Below, piece after piece: positions 18,794 to 26,640 of a stretch of 64,000 bases of DNA. Under the pieces are notes generated by a model. The model had not been told where the DNA came from, ran no database searches, and saw only the letters and a list, made by a program, of their open reading frames with translations. The stretch is from Pseudotabrizicola sp051200875 (GTDB lineage Bacteria; Pseudomonadota; Alphaproteobacteria; Rhodobacterales; Rhodobacteraceae): NCBI RefSeq assembly GCF_051200875.1, contig NZ_CP195191.1:3658001-3722000 (forward strand), read 5' to 3'. Position 1 is the stretch's first letter. Each line of letters begins with the position of its first letter. Both the position numbers and the translations under genes were made by a program.

Positions 18794-20028
18794 CAGTCCT
18801 TGGCGGCCTGTTGTGCCAGTTCCAGCATGAGATCGGTGGCCACGGCCATATCCTGCACCGAAATCCATTCCAGCGGGCCGTGGATGTTCTGCATTCCGGT
18901 GAACAGGTTCGGACAGGGCACGCCCATTTCCGTCAGACGCGACCCATCGGTGCCGCCGCGAATGGGGACGGAAACCGGCTCGACCCCGATTTTGCGGGCG
19001 GCAGCGCGGGCCAATTCCACGGGCGTCATGTCCTTTTCTAGCCAATAGCGCATGTTGCGGTATTGCGGCTTGATGGTGCAGGTGATCTGCGCGCGGGGTT
19101 CGCCCAGTTGGACGGCCTCGCACACCTTTTGCAGCAAGACCCCCTTGGCGGCCAACCCGTCCAGTTCGAAATCGCGCAGGATGAAACGCAAAGTCGCCTC
19201 GGCGCTGCCGCCTGTCAGTTCATAGGCATGAATAAAGCCGTCGCGCCCATCGGTCGTTTCCGGTGTCATGGTCACATGGGGCAGGGTGTCGATGATCTTT
19301 GCCGCCAGATGCAGTGCGTTCACCATCTTGTCCTTGGCATAGCCGGGGTGGATGGAGACACCGGTGATCTGCACCACCGCGCCATCGGCAGAAAAGCTTT
19401 CATATTCGATCTCACCCACGGCCCCGCCGTCGAAGGTATAGGCGAAATCGGCCTTGATGTCCTTTGGCACGCGGGCATCGACCCCGCGCCCGATTTCCTC
19501 ATCCGGGGTGAAGGCAATGCGCAGGGTGGGGCGTTTGATTTGCGGATTGGCCAGAAGGTGACGCGCGGCCGTCATGATGATGGCGACCCCCGCCTTGTCA
19601 TCGGCGCCCAAGAGTGTGGTGCCCGAGGCGGTGATGAGGTCATGCCCCTGTTTTTCCGCCAGATAGGGGAAGTCATTGGGTGAAAGAACAAGACCCGGCG
19701 CATCGGGGAAGGTGATGTCGCCACCATTCCATTTGCGGATGGTGCGCGGCTTTACCCCCGTTGCATTGAACTGTGGGGCCGTATCGACATGGGCCAGAAA
19801 GCCAACGGTCGGTCCGGGGACGGTGCCGGGGATTGTCGCATAGACGGTGCCATATTCCGAAAGCTCGACGTCGGACGCCCCGATTTCGCGTAGCTCTTGT
19901 TCCAGAAGGCGCAGGATATCCCACTGAATTGCGGTCGAGGGGGAGGAAGGCGAGTCTTCATCGCTTTGGCTGTCAATCGCCGCATAGCGGGTCAGGCGGT
20001 CTTCCAGTTCTGCGTCAAAACGGCTCAT
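18793..20028 (-). CDS. pepT: Peptidase T (tripeptide aminopeptidase)
   Basis: A 411-residue M20 metallopeptidase that removes N-terminal residues from tripeptides in the cytoplasm. Visible are GFLAHVDTAP with the first metal His and catalytic Asp, GADDKAG with the bridging Asp, TPDEEIGRGVD with the catalytic Glu pair, and TFDGGAVGEIEYE of the dimerisation domain. The start at 20028 has AAGGAGAG just upstream. It is co-transcribed with the methyltransferase. Confidence 0.93.
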   Translation of the reverse strand: MSRFDAELEDRLTRYAAIDSQSDEDSPSSPSTAIQWDILRLLEQELREIGASDVELSEYGTVYATIPGTVPGPTVGFLAHVDTAPQFNATGVKPRTIRKWNGGDITFPDAPGLVLSPNDFPYLAEKQGHDLITASGTTLLGADDKAGVAIIMTAARHLLANPQIKRPTLRIAFTPDEEIGRGVDARVPKDIKADFAYTFDGGAVGEIEYESFSADGAVVQITGVSIHPGYAKDKMVNALHLAAKIIDTLPHVTMTPETTDGRDGFIHAYELTGGSAEATLRFILRDFELDGLAAKGVLLQKVCEAVQLGEPRAQITCTIKPQYRNMRYWLEKDMTPVELARAAARKIGVEPVSVPIRGGTDGSRLTEMGVPCPNLFTGMQNIHGPLEWISVQDMAVATDLMLELAQQAAKD

Positions 20029-20225
20029 CTCTCTCTCCTTCGCTTGGCGGTGATGTGGCGTCCTTGGGTGAGGGAAGTCAATGGGCGGGAGGATTTGAGA
20101 ACGCGCGCAGGTATGGGAGACGAATTCTTGTTTTGGAATGTGATTGATGCGGATCAAAGCGCAGAAGTGGGGAATGGTCTAACAGGAAGTCGGAAATGCG
20201 CGCTGGTGTGAAACGGAGTTCACCA

Positions 20226-20402
20226 ATGTCTCGTTTGATGATGGTTTTGTTTTCAATCATTTCGACCTCTCTGATGGGGGCTGCGATTGTCTTTGCCTTG
20301 ACGATGGGAATGGATACGCTGAGGCCCATTCTGGCTGCGGCATCCATCGGATTTGTTGCGGCCATTCCGGTCAGTTGGTTTGTCGCCCGTCAGATCGCCT
20401 GA
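20226..20402 (+). CDS. 58-residue two-helix membrane protein
   Basis: The protein has two hydrophobic segments (about 3-25 and 33-55) and ends PVSWFVARQIA. Near-identical small proteins are widespread in Rhodobacteraceae and are sometimes labelled CTP synthetase, which is wrong: there is no synthetase or glutaminase domain. ATG 20226 follows GGAG with normal spacing. It stands alone, divergent from pepT. Confidence 0.75.
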   Translation: MSRLMMVLFSIISTSLMGAAIVFALTMGMDTLRPILAAASIGFVAAIPVSWFVARQIA

Positions 20403-20463
20403 GCGCGACGGAAAGCGGTGGCCTAGACGTTACGATGCAAAGGCCCCAATTCAGGAGCAGGCT

Positions 20464-20955
20464 ATGTCCTTACCCAAAGGTTATTCGCGCGCCCAAATCG
20501 CCCTTCACTGGGTAGTCGCGGTGCTGATCGTTTTGCAGTTTGTCTTGCATGAGCCGATTGCCGAGGCTTGGGACGTGATCGAAGATGGGGGAGTGGCGGC
20601 GTTCGATCCGGTCGTCGCAATGCACGTCTTTGGCGGGTTGGCCGTTCTGGTCTTTGCGGCTTGGCGTTTGGTGTTGCGGAAAACCCGTGGCGCACCGCCC
20701 CCACCAGAAGCCGAGCCTGCGCCGCTGAAGCTGGCGGCCCATCTGGGACACATGGCGCTTTATGCGCTGATGATTCTGATGCCGATCACCGGTGCTGTTG
20801 CGTGGTTTGGTGGCATCGAGGCTTCGGCAGAAGTGCATGAAGCGATGAAGCCCGCCATGCTGATCCTTGTGGCAGTCCATTTGCTTGCCGCCCTTTGGCA
20901 TCAGTTCTGGCTGAAGGACGGGCTGATGCTGCGGATGAAGCGGGCAGAAAAGTAA
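20464..20955 (+). CDS. Cytochrome b561-type protein
   Basis: A 163-residue protein with four membrane helices and paired histidines that could ligate two b hemes (IALHWVVA near 13-20, AMHVFGG near 59-65, LGHMALYAL near 98-106, VAVHLLAALWHQFW near 139-152). Such proteins move electrons between quinone and periplasmic acceptors. ATG 20464 follows AGGAG at 20453-20457. It is a single gene, with stops converging with the hydrolase. Confidence 0.87.
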   Translation: MSLPKGYSRAQIALHWVVAVLIVLQFVLHEPIAEAWDVIEDGGVAAFDPVVAMHVFGGLAVLVFAAWRLVLRKTRGAPPPPEAEPAPLKLAAHLGHMALYALMILMPITGAVAWFGGIEASAEVHEAMKPAMLILVAVHLLAALWHQFWLKDGLMLRMKRAEK

Positions 20956-20958
20956 GAG

Positions 20959-21729
20959 TCAGGCGGTCAGGAAAACTCGGACCGTCTCTTCGAACTCGCG
21001 GGGCTTTTCGGCGTGCAGCCAATGCCCCGCACCGGGGATCTTCGCAAAACGCGCGACCGGGAAAAGGCTGCGGATCTGCTCGCGGTATTCGGGCCGAACA
21101 TAGGTGCTTTCTGCACCTGTGAGGAAGAGTGTCGGGCCGTCGAACTGCCCTTGGGTGCCGGGCCAGCCGACGATCTTAGGCATCTCGGCCTCTAGCACGT
21201 CCAGATTCAGTTTCCACTGTGGCGGCTTTGTCTTGAAGTCGAGCGATTGCAGGAAGAAAGACCGCAAGGTCGGGTTGTCAACCATCGTCGCAAGGGCTGC
21301 ATCCGCTTCGGCCCGGTTGGTCAATGTTTCCAGATCAAGGCTGCGCATCGCATGGATATGCCGGGTTTGATCATGGTCATAGGCGACAGGCGCGATATCG
21401 GCGACGATCAGGCGGCGGATCTTTTCCGGCTGCGTCAGGGCCAGTTGCATCGCAGCCTTGCCGCCCATCGAATGACCCAAGAGATCAACCTTGCCCCCCA
21501 GATGGTCGATCACCTCGGCAATATCTTTGGCCATTGCCGGATAATCATGGGTGGGGTTGCGCGGGCTGGAGCCGTGGTTGCGTTGATCGACCGCCCAGAC
21601 GTCGCGGATATCGGCCAGCCGGCGGGCAATGACCCCCCAATTGCGGGCCGAGCCGTAGAGGCCGTGGACGATCAGCAACGGCAAGGCGTCGCTGGGGGTG
21701 GTCGCGGGGTGATGGATCGTGGCAAGCAT
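20959..21729 (-). CDS. Alpha/beta hydrolase (YbfF-like esterase)
   Basis: A 256-residue soluble hydrolase. It shows LLIVHGLYGSARNWG (oxyanion region, about 18-32), the nucleophile elbow LLGHSMGGKAAM (about 84-95) and a C-terminal GAGHWLHAEKP with the catalytic His. It resembles the YbfF group of acyl-ester hydrolases; the true substrate is unknown. Confidence 0.88.
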   Translation of the reverse strand: MLATIHHPATTPSDALPLLIVHGLYGSARNWGVIARRLADIRDVWAVDQRNHGSSPRNPTHDYPAMAKDIAEVIDHLGGKVDLLGHSMGGKAAMQLALTQPEKIRRLIVADIAPVAYDHDQTRHIHAMRSLDLETLTNRAEADAALATMVDNPTLRSFFLQSLDFKTKPPQWKLNLDVLEAEMPKIVGWPGTQGQFDGPTLFLTGAESTYVRPEYREQIRSLFPVARFAKIPGAGHWLHAEKPREFEETVRVFLTA

Positions 21730-21820
21730 GCCACCGGTTTATCGCTTGTCGGCGGCATCGGCCAGATCAGTTGAGCATTCCGCGCGGGAAGATTACCCTT
21801 GCGGCAAAGATGAGGGTTTC

Positions 21821-22192
21821 ATGAGTGCAGTAACGTTGCAGCAGATGGCCGATCGTGTCGCCGACATGATGGAAGAACGCCTGCGTATCCGTGGCAAGGA
21901 TTTGAAGACCAAGCTCAAGCGGGGTGGGCGTTTGCTGCCGCGTAAGGTGCGCCACGCAGGCGAGGCTTTGGCGGATGCAGCCGAGCGGGGAAAGAACCCC
22001 AAGCTTTTGGTTCAGGTCGATATGGGCAAGGTCGCGCAGGATTACGATATCTGCGTGCACCACCTTTCGACCGTTACCCAAAGGGGCGGGTTCAAGGCCC
22101 GTCTGATTGGCATCGCGGCCACCGTGGCTTTCGGGCTTCTGGTCGTCGGGGCTGTCTGGCTGTTCATACAGCGCGCGAAGGGTGCGATCTGA
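21821..22192 (+). CDS. Conserved hypothetical protein with one C-terminal membrane helix
   Basis: A 123-residue protein with an N-terminal helical basic region (MMEERLRIRGKDLKTKLKRG) and a single C-terminal helix (about 97-117, LIGIAATVAFGLLVVGAVWL). This suggests a cytoplasmic domain anchored to the membrane. I recognise no family function. Its 3' end overlaps the converging DUF817 gene by 29 bases. Confidence 0.7.
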   Translation: MSAVTLQQMADRVADMMEERLRIRGKDLKTKLKRGGRLLPRKVRHAGEALADAAERGKNPKLLVQVDMGKVAQDYDICVHHLSTVTQRGGFKARLIGIAATVAFGLLVVGAVWLFIQRAKGAI

Positions 22193-23054
22193 CGCGCGGC
22201 GAAAGCGGCTTTTGTGACAGGGCCGAGCGGATGACGACAGTCACCGTGGCGAAGGCCACGAAGAGAAGTAGATACCACGACCCCAATTTGGCAAAGCTGA
22301 CCCACTGGCCGGGCAACTGGCCGGAGTAGAGCCACGTTCCGGTTGCGGTCCCCACATTTTCGGCCACCCAAAGGGCCAGGGCAGACAGGAAGGCGGCGAC
22401 GGGCAGGGGCATCCACCAGTCGCGGGCGTCTTCATGCGACGAGACGCGGAACCAGATCCGGGTGCGGGCAAAGAGGATCAGGGTCGCAGCGAAAAGGGCG
22501 TAGCGGATGTCGGGCAGGAAGTGGTGGGCAAAGAAGTTCACATAGATCGCCACGGCCAGAACCATGGTCATCCAGAACGGCGGATAGGGGGCGAAGCGCA
22601 TGTCGAAGATGCGGATCACCCGGGCGATATAGCTGCCGACAGCGGCATACATGAAACCGGAAAAGAGCGGCACATCCATCAGCTTGAAGATACCCGGCTC
22701 GGGGTAGGCCCAGCTTCCGGCATGGACCTTGAACCACTCCATCGCGGTGCCGGTCAGGTGAAAGAGAAGGATCACGCGGGCCTCTTCCCAAGTTTCCAGT
22801 TTGAACCGCAGGAAAAGGGCTTGGGTCGTGATCGCGAAGAGGAACAGGGCGTCGTAGCGATGGAGGGGCCAGTCGGGGTTCCAGATCAGCTTGGTCCCGA
22901 TGATGGCGATGAGGAGAAGGCCGCCGAACAGGCAGGCCCAGCCTTGTTTCAGAATGAACATCACCGCCTCGACCAGCAGGTGGGGAAGGCGTGCGCGGGC
23001 CCAGTCACCAAGGCGGCGTTCAAGGCTGAGGGTGGAGCGGATCGGGGCGGTCAT
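22164..23054 (-). CDS. DUF817 family integral membrane protein
   Basis: A 296-residue protein with about eight hydrophobic helices, aromatic-rich loops and the conserved FHLTGTAMEWFKVHAGSWAY (about 99-118). It matches the DUF817 (YoaT-like) family, whose function is unknown. It is a single gene on this strand; the region upstream of it contains an isolated terminator on the opposite strand. Confidence 0.87.
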   Translation of the reverse strand: MTAPIRSTLSLERRLGDWARARLPHLLVEAVMFILKQGWACLFGGLLLIAIIGTKLIWNPDWPLHRYDALFLFAITTQALFLRFKLETWEEARVILLFHLTGTAMEWFKVHAGSWAYPEPGIFKLMDVPLFSGFMYAAVGSYIARVIRIFDMRFAPYPPFWMTMVLAVAIYVNFFAHHFLPDIRYALFAATLILFARTRIWFRVSSHEDARDWWMPLPVAAFLSALALWVAENVGTATGTWLYSGQLPGQWVSFAKLGSWYLLLFVAFATVTVVIRSALSQKPLSPRVRSHPSRAV

Positions 23055-23124
23055 CGGGGCCTTTCAGATCAGGTCCAGCCAAGCTAGGGGCCGCAAAAGC
23101 TGCGGTCAATGTCAGGAAAACCCG

Positions 23125-23149
23125 AGCGTCCCCGTCGGGGACGCTTTTT
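23125..23149 (+). terminator. Isolated rho-independent terminator (plus strand)
   Basis: Perfect 9-bp arms AGCGTCCCC/GGGGACGCT with a 3-nt loop are followed by a T run. No plus-strand gene ends nearby (the last one ends at 22192 under the DUF817 gene), so it may end a short RNA transcribed from within or just beside the DUF817 upstream region. Confidence 0.7.
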
Positions 23150-23219
23150 ATGGTGTTTAAAATCAACGTGTTATGTTTTGGCGTTAGGTGTTTTTTAATA
23201 AATCGGGCTGAAGAGCGAC

Positions 23220-23636
23220 TTACGCTTGCTTCTGTAGGCACAGAAGAAGATAGGCCACGTTGCCCAGAATTAATGAAACTCCTATTGCAATGCTTCCAGA
23301 GTCGAATCCCGCGACAAACAACCCGATGCAGATATAGCCAATACAGGCTGCCGCGTACCAAAGAGTCATCCGTCTTTCCGCAGTATCTTTTCGCCCTAAG
23401 GCGCCAAGCAAAAGTCCCACAATAATTGAAAACGGAAGATAGAGGGTCAAGGTCGCTGCCACCAGAAGCACCAAAGGAGCGCCAAAAATTACTGAGGCGA
23501 GACTTCCCGTAAGATGAAGGCCGACGTCAAAAAACAGAGTTAAGATGAATAGTCCGATGCTGCCGACAGCAAACTCGAAGAGAAACTTCTTGAGCAACCA
23601 AGCAATTAAATCAATACCGGTAAACTCAGTTACCAT
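23220..23636 (-). CDS. Hypothetical four-helix membrane protein in an AT-richer island
   Basis: A 138-residue very hydrophobic protein with about four membrane segments (about 20-42, 45-73, 86-103 and 107-133). ATG 23636 follows GGAAGG. No family is recognised. Its G+C content is clearly lower than that of the neighbours, with many AAA, ATT and TTA codons, suggesting acquisition from elsewhere or relaxed selection. Confidence 0.6.
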   Translation of the reverse strand: MVTEFTGIDLIAWLLKKFLFEFAVGSIGLFILTLFFDVGLHLTGSLASVIFGAPLVLLVAATLTLYLPFSIIVGLLLGALGRKDTAERRMTLWYAAACIGYICIGLFVAGFDSGSIAIGVSLILGNVAYLLLCLQKQA

Positions 23637-23777
23637 CGTCACGCCTTCCTTTGGCACATAAGCACCGTTGCCGCATCACCATTGGCAATGCGGTGATTCA
23701 CTTCGGGTCTATCCTAGTGATCCGATTGTTATGGGAATAGGCGTAGTGGTTGGGGCCGGGGTGCGACACGGTCTGCT

Positions 23778-24272
23778 TTAGGGACCAAGTACATCGGCTG
23801 GGGTCAGTGGCTCGACAGGAAAGTTCCGATCATAGCGAATGCTTTCGACGTTGAGGCCTGCCGCGGAATACAGGTCGCGAAACACTGGGCCTTGCAAATG
23901 GTGACGGAGGAACGCATTGAACCTCGGCCCGGAGGGCTGACGCTGCATAATTGGAATGAGCCGGAAGACTTCAACCAGGCCCGTCTTTAACATGCGCCCT
24001 TTGTCATCCGTGCGGATGCTTTCTGCCAGACGCTCGTCCAAGCCGAGATTAGAATTATATATTGCTTCAATTTTATCTGCTGGCGCTGTTTCGACCCCAC
24101 GCTTTATGCCGAAAAGGTAGTCCTGAACCATCCTCCGTGCAAAGCAGAGGATGATTTCAGCCTTTTCCTGATGGTCAAGACTGTTCAAAAGCGATGCCAA
24201 GGCGGCTTTTTTCAAGATGAAGGCCTTTCGTGCCCTAAGGGCAGGTCGGGTGCACGTATATGACCGAAGCAC
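23778..24272 (-). CDS. Hypothetical soluble protein in an AT-richer island
   Basis: An open reading of 164 codons from GTG 24272. The translation is helical and charged (LDHQEKAEIILCFARRMVQDY; LNVESIRYDRNFPVEPLTP) with no recognised domain. A shorter start at a TTG around 24203 is possible. Like its neighbour it has atypically low G+C, and no homologue can be named from memory. Confidence 0.5.
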   Translation of the reverse strand: MLRSYTCTRPALRARKAFILKKAALASLLNSLDHQEKAEIILCFARRMVQDYLFGIKRGVETAPADKIEAIYNSNLGLDERLAESIRTDDKGRMLKTGLVEVFRLIPIMQRQPSGPRFNAFLRHHLQGPVFRDLYSAAGLNVESIRYDRNFPVEPLTPADVLGP

Positions 24273-24330
24273 GGACGATGGATCCTGTCAGACCATGACG
24301 GATGTAGGCTGTCTTCGGGCGGTTTCGCAA

Positions 24331-24362
24331 AGAAAAAGGGTGCGCCGGGGCGCACCCTTTGA
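24331..24362 (-). terminator. Rho-independent terminator of glyA
   Basis: The stem AAGGGTGCGC/GCGCACCCTT has a 4-nt loop; read leftward it is followed by TTTTTCTTT, about 20 bases after the glyA stop. Confidence 0.88.
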
Positions 24363-24382
24363 GTGTTGGGGTTTGGGACGGA

Positions 24383-25678
24383 TCAGAGGTCCGGGTAGAT
24401 CGGGAAGCGCTGGCAGAGGGCTTCGACCTCGGCTTTCACCTTGGCTTCGACATCGCCGTTGCCTTCTTCGCCGTTGGCGGCGAGGCCATCGACAACCTCG
24501 GTGATCCAACGGGCGATCTGGCGGAACTCTTCTTCACCAAAGCCGCGGGTGGTGCCAGCCGGGGTGCCAAGGCGGACGCCCGAGGTGATCGTTGGCTTTT
24601 CGGTGTCGAAGGGGATGCCGTTCTTGTTGCAGGTGATATGGGCGCGGCCCAAGGCTTTCTCGGTCGCGTTGCCCTTGACGCCTTTGGGGCGCAGGTCGAC
24701 CAGCATCAGGTGGCTGTCGGTGCCGCCGGTGACGATGTCGAGGCCGCCCTTCATCAGTTCGTCGGCCAGCGCTTGCGCGTTCTTGATGACCTGAGCCTGA
24801 TAGGATTTGAACTCGGGGCGCAGCGCCTCGCCAAAGGCGACGGCCTTGGCAGCGATGACGTGCATCAGCGGGCCACCCTGAATGCCCGGGAAGATGGCCG
24901 AGTTGACCTTTTTGGCAATCGCCTCGTCATTCGTCAGGATCATGCCGCCGCGCGGGCCGCGCAGGGTCTTGTGCGTGGTGGTGGTTGCGACATGGGCATA
25001 GGGGAAGGGCGACGGGTAAAGGCCGGCCGCGACCAGACCTGCGAAGTGGGCCATGTCGACGAGGAGGTAAGCGCCGACCGAATCCGCGATTTCGCGCATA
25101 CGGGCGAAGTCGATGACGCGCGGAATGGCCGAGCCGCCAGCGATGATCAGCTTGGGCTTATGTTCGGCGGCAAGTTCTGCGACCTGATCGTAGTTCAGGG
25201 TCAGGTCTTGCTTGCGCACACCGTATTGCACGGCCTTGAACCATTTGCCCGACTGGTTCGGGGCAGCACCGTGGGTCAGGTGGCCGCCAGCATCCAGCGA
25301 CATGCCAAGGATGGTGTCACCGGGCTGCAGCAGGGCCTGAAACACGCCCTGGTTCGCTTGCGAGCCGGAGTTCGGCTGGACGTTTGCGAATTCGCAATTG
25401 AACAGCTTGCAGGCGCGTTCGATGGCAAGGTTTTCCGCCACGTCAACGTACTCGCAGCCGCCATAATAGCGCTTGCCCGGATAGCCTTCGGCATATTTGT
25501 TCGTCAGGACCGAGCCTTGGGCCTCCATCACGGCGCGGGAGACGATGTTTTCCGAGGCGATCAGTTCGATTTCGTGGCGCTGACGGCCCAGTTCCTTGGT
25601 GACGGCGCCGAAAAGTTCGGGGTCACGGCTGGACAGGCTTTCGGTGAAAAATCCGTTGTCGCGGTGCGGGGCGTTCAT
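24383..25678 (-). CDS. glyA: Serine hydroxymethyltransferase
   Basis: A 431-residue PLP enzyme interconverting serine and glycine with tetrahydrofolate. The PLP-lysine motif is VATTTTHKTLRGPRGG (about 226-241); NQGVFQALLQPGDTILGM and SGSQAN, which contact PLP, are also seen. ATG 25678 is preceded by AGGAG; a longer reading to 25771 lacks conservation. It is divergent from nadK across a 197-bp spacer. Confidence 0.97.
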   Translation of the reverse strand: MNAPHRDNGFFTESLSSRDPELFGAVTKELGRQRHEIELIASENIVSRAVMEAQGSVLTNKYAEGYPGKRYYGGCEYVDVAENLAIERACKLFNCEFANVQPNSGSQANQGVFQALLQPGDTILGMSLDAGGHLTHGAAPNQSGKWFKAVQYGVRKQDLTLNYDQVAELAAEHKPKLIIAGGSAIPRVIDFARMREIADSVGAYLLVDMAHFAGLVAAGLYPSPFPYAHVATTTTHKTLRGPRGGMILTNDEAIAKKVNSAIFPGIQGGPLMHVIAAKAVAFGEALRPEFKSYQAQVIKNAQALADELMKGGLDIVTGGTDSHLMLVDLRPKGVKGNATEKALGRAHITCNKNGIPFDTEKPTITSGVRLGTPAGTTRGFGEEEFRQIARWITEVVDGLAANGEEGNGDVEAKVKAEVEALCQRFPIYPDL

Positions 25679-25875
25679 GGGCGTCTCCTGCAAAGGCCTG
25701 TTGGCCGGGGGTCGGGATGGCGCCCATTTAAGGCAAGGGGGCGTGGTCGGAAAGGTTGTAAAACGACGCAAGCCGAGGTTTGTGCGAAATTTTGGTGCCG
25801 AAAGGAAACCTGCGTCCTTTGTGGGGCTTGAGTTTGCGGGGGGCGGGCGTCACAAAAGAGCCGAGGAGAACGCCT

Positions 25876-26640
25876 TTGACACATCCCAAAATCGTCTTTC
25901 GCGCCAGTCAGGCGCCGGCCGCCCAAGAGGCTTTGGCCACGCTGACCGCCCGCCACGGCCAATGTGATCTGGACAAGGCGACCGTGGTCGTGGCGCTTGG
26001 GGGCGACGGGTTCATGTTGCAGACCCTTCACGAAACCGAAGGGCTGGACCTGCCGGTTTACGGGATGAATTGCGGCACGGTGGGGTTCTTGATGAATGCC
26101 TATGGCGTCGATGCCTTGCCCGAGCGGGTGGCGGCGGCGGAAGAAACCGTGATCAACCCGCTGGAGATGAAGGCCACGACTGCCGAGGGGCGTGTGGTGC
26201 GGGCCTTGGCCATCAACGAAGTGTCCTTGTTGCGGGCCGGTCCGCAGGCGGCGAAACTGGCCATCCATGTCGATGGCAAGCTGCGGCTGGATGAATTGGT
26301 CTGTGATGGTGCGCTGCTGGCCACGCCTGCTGGATCGACGGCCTATAACTATTCGGCGCATGGTCCGATCTTGCCCATCGGGTCGGATGTGCTGGCGCTG
26401 ACCGCGGTTGCGGCCTTTCGCCCGCGGCGTTGGCGGGGGGCCTTGTTGCCGAAAACCGCAGTGGTCCGGCTGGACGTGATTGACCCTGCCAAGCGCCCGG
26501 TCATGGCCGATGCCGACAGCCGGTCGGTTCAAAACGTGATTTCGGTCGAAATCCGGTCAGAACCTTCGGTCAATCACCGCATTCTGTTTGACCCCGGTCA
26601 CGGGTTGGAAGAACGCCTGATCGTCGAGCAGTTCGCCTAG
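25876..26640 (+). CDS. nadK: NAD kinase
   Basis: A 254-residue kinase making NADP from NAD and ATP. It contains the signature GGDGFML (about 45-51), GMNCGTVGFLMN (about 63-74), INEVSLLR and DGALLATPAGSTAYNYSAHG (about 143-162). The start is TTG 25876, because GAGGAG lies 7 bases before it and the following residues THPKIVF align with the family N-terminus. Its TAG lies in a CTAG that also serves as stop of the converging regulator. Confidence 0.93.
   Translation: MTHPKIVFRASQAPAAQEALATLTARHGQCDLDKATVVVALGGDGFMLQTLHETEGLDLPVYGMNCGTVGFLMNAYGVDALPERVAAAEETVINPLEMKATTAEGRVVRALAINEVSLLRAGPQAAKLAIHVDGKLRLDELVCDGALLATPAGSTAYNYSAHGPILPIGSDVLALTAVAAFRPRRWRGALLPKTAVVRLDVIDPAKRPVMADADSRSVQNVISVEIRSEPSVNHRILFDPGHGLEERLIVEQFA

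Noticed and set aside
20226..20402. CTP synthetase function
   Set aside because: The protein has 58 residues and only two hydrophobic helices; no synthetase or glutaminase domain can be present.
23285..23310. tRNA T-arm-like sequence AGAGTCGAATCCCGCG
   Set aside because: No acceptor or anticodon arms can be formed around it, and it lies inside the 23220-23636 reading.
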